A stretch of DNA of 64,000 nt, from positions 13,509,458 through 13,573,457 of the forward strand of contig OZ012687.1 of assembly GCA_963942565.1 (NCBI GenBank), written 5' to 3'. A program made the position numbers and the translations under genes. Of the stretch, positions 60,757 through 64,000 are shown in pieces (within the stretch, counting starts at the first letter, position 1; each line of letters opens with the position of its first letter). The notes under the pieces were generated by a model. It had not been told where the DNA came from. It made no database searches and saw nothing but the letters and a program-made list of their open reading frames with translations. This DNA is from Maea johnstoni. Lineage: Eukaryota > Annelida > Polychaeta > Spionida > Magelonidae.

Positions 60757-60772
60757 CCCCCCCCCCCCCCCC
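60757..60772. repeat. Poly-C run (16 C)
   Basis: C homopolymer followed by TCCC. A similar 14-C run lies at 63754-63767. Confidence 0.95.
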
Positions 60773-61469
60773 TCCCTTTCATTTGGGCATTTTATATGGG
60801 ACAAGTTCTAATGCCATCTATATGACATCCGGCATTCAGATCAAGAATTGACCGAACAGTATCTTTAAAGCACCTATTATTAAAATTATGATGCCACACA
60901 CACTATTTACAGAAATTGATTCAATGGGTCTTGCTTTATGGTATTTTAAATCACACCACCGATTAAAGAAACTGAATGATATATGTAATGAAATTAATTC
61001 AGCCACTGTCTCAATACTAGTATTCACTTCAGGTCTTTAGAAATGTGTTGACTAGTTTGCCCGTCCTCACCGCCAAGCAAGCAATACAGAAGTAGGAATA
61101 GCAAATACTAGTGTCTATGGGAACATGATGTTTGTTATGTTTAAAAGGTCGCAATCCTCGTTGGTATAAACAATACGACTGTCGGTATGATATAGGGTGT
61201 GAAAATGTATATTACGGCAGCTTGGCAAAAAGAAAATCCGGGTTAGGATATTAAGCCTTTAAATTTCATTTCAATGCTAGCGGTGGACTTTTTTTTAAAA
61301 ACAAAATGTCAAGTTGGAGGCCGAGTAGGGTCTAGGCTGACATGTATTGAGAATTTATTTCATGCGGGTACATTGAAGCAGCACGCTTTAATAATCAGGC
61401 AAGGTGCCGCTCAAGCTATTTTATTAATCCATTCGGGATTATCCGTTCAAAATTGGTTCTAAGGGTGCG

Positions 61470-61550
61470 TTTGGATTTAGAATTCAATTACTCTTCACTC
61501 CTCTATATTGGATTTGGATTTAGAATTTAATTTCTTTTCACTCTTCTATC
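61470..61550. repeat. About 40-bp tandem duplication
   Basis: TTGGATTTAGAATTCAATTA and TTGGATTTAGAATTTAATTT, each followed by CTTTTCACTC-like and CTATA/CTATC. Confidence 0.75.
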
Positions 61551-61794
61551 AAATTGAGCCGTTGTCATGATCAACCAGGTGTTACCAGTACTTTAAGCCG
61601 TAGTACTGATGGAAAACTCTGCCTCAATCAAGCTCAAGTATTTTAATAAGGAGCCTCAGGCAGATACTTAACATATAGTTTAAACATATTTGTATGTTTT
61701 GCTCTGTGTATCTTCTTTTTTCGTATTTGAATTTTTTGTTTATACTTTCTGCTATTTTCAGTGTGTGTAATTCCAATTTTGACCAATTAATATA

Positions 61795-61798
61795 CTAT

Positions 61799-61858
<60 letters not shown>
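61795..61858. repeat. (ACT)n microsatellite
   Basis: About 21 uninterrupted ACT units. On the - strand it forms the tail of the tRNA-like SINE head. Confidence 0.97.
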
Positions 61859-61859
<1 letters not shown>

Positions 61860-61955
61860 GGCAATTTTGTCACATGCCTCGAGCCGTATTCGTACCCAGG
61901 CATTGGCGAGGGATAACGATAGAGACAAGGCATTATACCACTCAGCTATCGGGGC
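61860..61955 (-). mobile_element. tRNA-derived SINE head with GTA tail
   Basis: On the - strand, GCCCCGATAGCTGAGTGG TA opens like a tRNA acceptor and D arm. GGGTACGAATACGG is a decayed B box, and TCGAGGC can pair with the start in six of seven positions. It runs into a (GTA)n microsatellite (61795-61858). It is a decayed tRNA-like module, not a functional tRNA. Confidence 0.55.
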
Positions 61956-61964
61956 AGCCCAATG

Positions 61965-62085
61965 TTTGTATCATCACCGTGACTCAAGTGTTGAGAACGT
62001 TTCATCCCGTTAAAAATAAACCAGACGTCTCATCCGACAGAGAAGATGTATTTATACGAACACTGTGTATGCCAAGGTAGTCACT
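61965..62085. repeat. Direct repeat copy 1 (SINE-body-like)
   Basis: Shares AAATAAACCAGACGTCT, the ATCGTCACCGCGAC-like block and ACACTGTGTATGCCAAGG with 62547-62662. It has a 26-bp stretch absent from copy 2. It adjoins the tRNA-like head. Confidence 0.7.
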
Positions 62086-62546
62086 TGTCAAACTGTGTTA
62101 TTCCTCTTCTAGAGCGCGAAGGAGGTCCTGCGTAGATAGCATTGGCTTTAGTTCTTTCACAACAATCCTTGGTGTACCTTGTAAACAAGTATGGCCAATA
62201 GATGGAGGTGAGTGGTTCTATTTCATAAGGTGATGAGCACCATTGCAAGCTAGTTAAAAGGCCCTTCCAAAACACATATCACAGTAACATAATCATATAA
62301 AAAGGTCTATCTCCAGGTTCCTGAGTGCTATCAGGTAGAGAATACCATGGACAACCGTCCTAATCAACCCATATTCTATTTCATTCCAATATTTACAACT
62401 TTGCACTTAAAAAATGATGGCATGATCTTATTACTTACTCCTTTGATGGTCACTACAGATTCACAGAGTCCTTAGTAAAATCATTGACTAGGCCCAATAA
62501 GAAGTAAATTTCAGATTCCTTACTGCTAAAGAGTTTTACAGGCCAT

Positions 62547-62662
62547 ACCATTGAACATTTTGTGTGCGTATCGTCACCGCGACGCAAGTCTTGGCAGCAT
62601 CTCATCCCATTAGAAATAAACCAGACGTCTGCAAGAACACTGCATATGCCAAGGCAGTAAAC
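62547..62662. repeat. Direct repeat copy 2 (SINE-body-like)
   Basis: GTATCGTCACCGCGACGC, AAATAAACCAGACGTCT and CACTGCATATGCCAAGG in the same order as copy 1. No tRNA head is attached. Confidence 0.7.
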
Positions 62663-63194
62663 AATGACCATTATCATCAGCTTCACTTTGATAATAGCAG
62701 CCGATTGGTAAATTTCTATGTTGTACTGGACTATATTGGAGTTCTAACATTGCTTTTCATTAAATGTCAATGTTAGGACCCCGACATTGATAATGACCAT
62801 TATCGTCATAGCAATAAGAGGGTTTATCTCAAGTTCACAGATCACAGCCTCGTTTTGCACCCTAAAATATAATTTTGCAATGCCGAATTAAGATCGCAGA
62901 TATTGCTCTTCACACCGCCGCTAGAAATGGATTATTTTTGGAATATAAGAAAAGACTATTTGAACATAATTTTTAGTCTGCAAACATGGTGTATATCTGG
63001 AAGTAAAGAGGGATTTAGATTTGTTCATCGCAAATTCAAGTAAGAAATCCTTGCCGTCCAGTCAATCTAACTGATTTTGGGGCTCAACGTCACAATAATT
63101 GCAACAGAATTCTTTTCACTTCTGTGAGTTAAGGCATAGTCTCCTGCATAATATACTGAAAGTCTACCAAAATCATCCCTTGGGAAAGGGGTCA

Positions 63195-63222
63195 ACGGCA
63201 GCCATCTTTAAAGATGGCCGCC
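63195..63222. promoter_or_regulatory. Palindromic pair of YY1-like motifs
   Basis: GCCATCTTTAAAGATGGC is an 18-bp perfect palindrome built from two facing AAGATGGC motifs, followed by CGCC. It could be a bidirectional core promoter or simply a short hairpin. No exon was identified beside it. Confidence 0.25.
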
Positions 63223-64000
63223 AATTTCACTATTCAGTACTGTACTCTACACTTTCATTTTTCCCTTACACAAATTTAGTCTTAGAAACCTAAAACCAGC
63301 TTTATTTCACTTTTGACAATATGTTTGAATATTCCATGCAAAATTTGTTTCAAAAAAGTTTTAATTTTGGCTCGTTTAATTCAGAAAAAGTAGAAAAAAC
63401 CTGAAAATCGGCCCAATTTACTCCGAGTTGTTAATGATAGCATTAAAAACATAGCTTATTTTTGAAACTTTACTTTTTCTTCCACTTTCAGCATCCCTAA
63501 GGCTTCTTATCAGTTCATTATGGGTCCCAGTTTCCTTATAATTTGTTAATAATAGGTGTTTTTAACGGGTTTAATATTTCAGTTCTTAATTGGCCACAAC
63601 CATATCAAATATGTGTACCTCCAAACCTTATGTACTGAGGCTGAATCTTTATCTTTTAGAGTTTACACCTAAGACACATTATCTGAAAAGTGTTTCTCCA
63701 TGGAAACCAGAGAGTAAGCTGTAGACTACACCCCCTCTGTGTTGCCCCTCCATCCCCCCCCCCCCCCTGTCCCCAATTAAAAATGGAAATTTCAAGGTTT
63801 TCCACAAAAAATATTAATTAAATAATTTTCTGCTGTATTTGTGCTGAAGAAAAATAAGTCGAATATATTCACTGTACTGTAAGTTTCATACTGGTGGTGC
63901 CACCTATAATCACTCAAAAAAACTACGAATCTAAAAATATATTGTGGGACAAGTGGAGCTACCTATTAGCAGACAAGTGAAGCAATAGGAATCAGCCCAC

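Larger units (their letters stand above)
60583..64000. other. Higher-CpG DNA with SINE pieces but no recognised exons
   Basis: Apart from the SINE and direct-repeat pieces, microsatellite, C-runs and YY1-like palindrome listed separately, no MITE of families A-F and no clear exon is visible. A + frame at 61274-61462 (ending QAILLIHSGLSVQNWF) is noted without support. Confidence 0.35.

Noticed and set aside
61860-61955. A functional tRNA gene
   Set aside because: The T arm cannot form its stem and the B box is mutated; a SINE head explains it better.

Overview
This is AT-rich, intron/exon-style eukaryotic DNA (I estimate about 36-38% G+C) with marked CpG depletion outside a few patches. It has no operons, no bacterial-style genes, and many short nonautonomous DNA transposons with clean target-site duplications. 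No vertebrate-type SINEs or L1s were recognised. The best reading is an aquatic invertebrate animal with CpG methylation; nothing in the window fixes the phylum. Most of the sequence behaves like intronic or intergenic DNA. Most open frames of 60-100 codons are what chance predicts in six frames of this composition. The only protein domains I can name with confidence are a THAP zinc-finger domain (about 35.5-35.9 kb, + strand) and the C-terminal part of a LINE reverse-transcriptase ORF (about 46.4-47.1 kb, - strand). || Layout. (1) 0-28 kb: dense in repeats. There are about a dozen copies of a 200-215 bp TTAA-flanked MITE (family A), several copies of a second TTAA family (B), one 486-bp TTAA-flanked near-perfect hairpin, two tandemly placed hAT-type elements at 21.9-22.9 kb with perfect 8-bp duplications, and two copies of a 310-bp hAT MITE (family C). 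A CpG-rich, GC-rich patch at 3.84-4.5 kb may hold exons. (2) 28.0-28.8 kb: a tRNA-derived SINE next to a CpG-rich patch that carries a candidate first coding exon on the - strand. (3) 29-35 kb: mixed repeats, including a B-in-B nested insertion at TTAA and a 190-bp GA microsatellite. (4) 35.3-37.0 kb: the THAP ORF, and a short - strand ORF beside a YY1-like motif. (5) 39-48 kb: a minisatellite of about 78-bp units split by a family A copy, and a second minisatellite split by a mariner-like MITE and a truncated LINE. (6) 48-56 kb: six further family C copies, counting one remnant. (7) 59.6-60.1 kb: a CpG-rich, promoter-like patch with a candidate six-codon first exon on the - strand. The last 4 kb have higher CpG and few MITEs, but contain tRNA-derived SINE pieces. 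|| The most informative features are the transposon insertion histories. Tandem-repeat units supply empty sites next to filled sites, and nested copies show that families A and B duplicate TTAA, as piggyBac-type elements do. Family C gives 8-bp duplications (hAT), and two related families with CAGGGCTCGA-like or CAGGCAC-like ends give 5-bp duplications. No obviously new protein-coding system is visible. Exon calls other than the THAP domain are tentative because splice-like signals and short open frames are common by chance.
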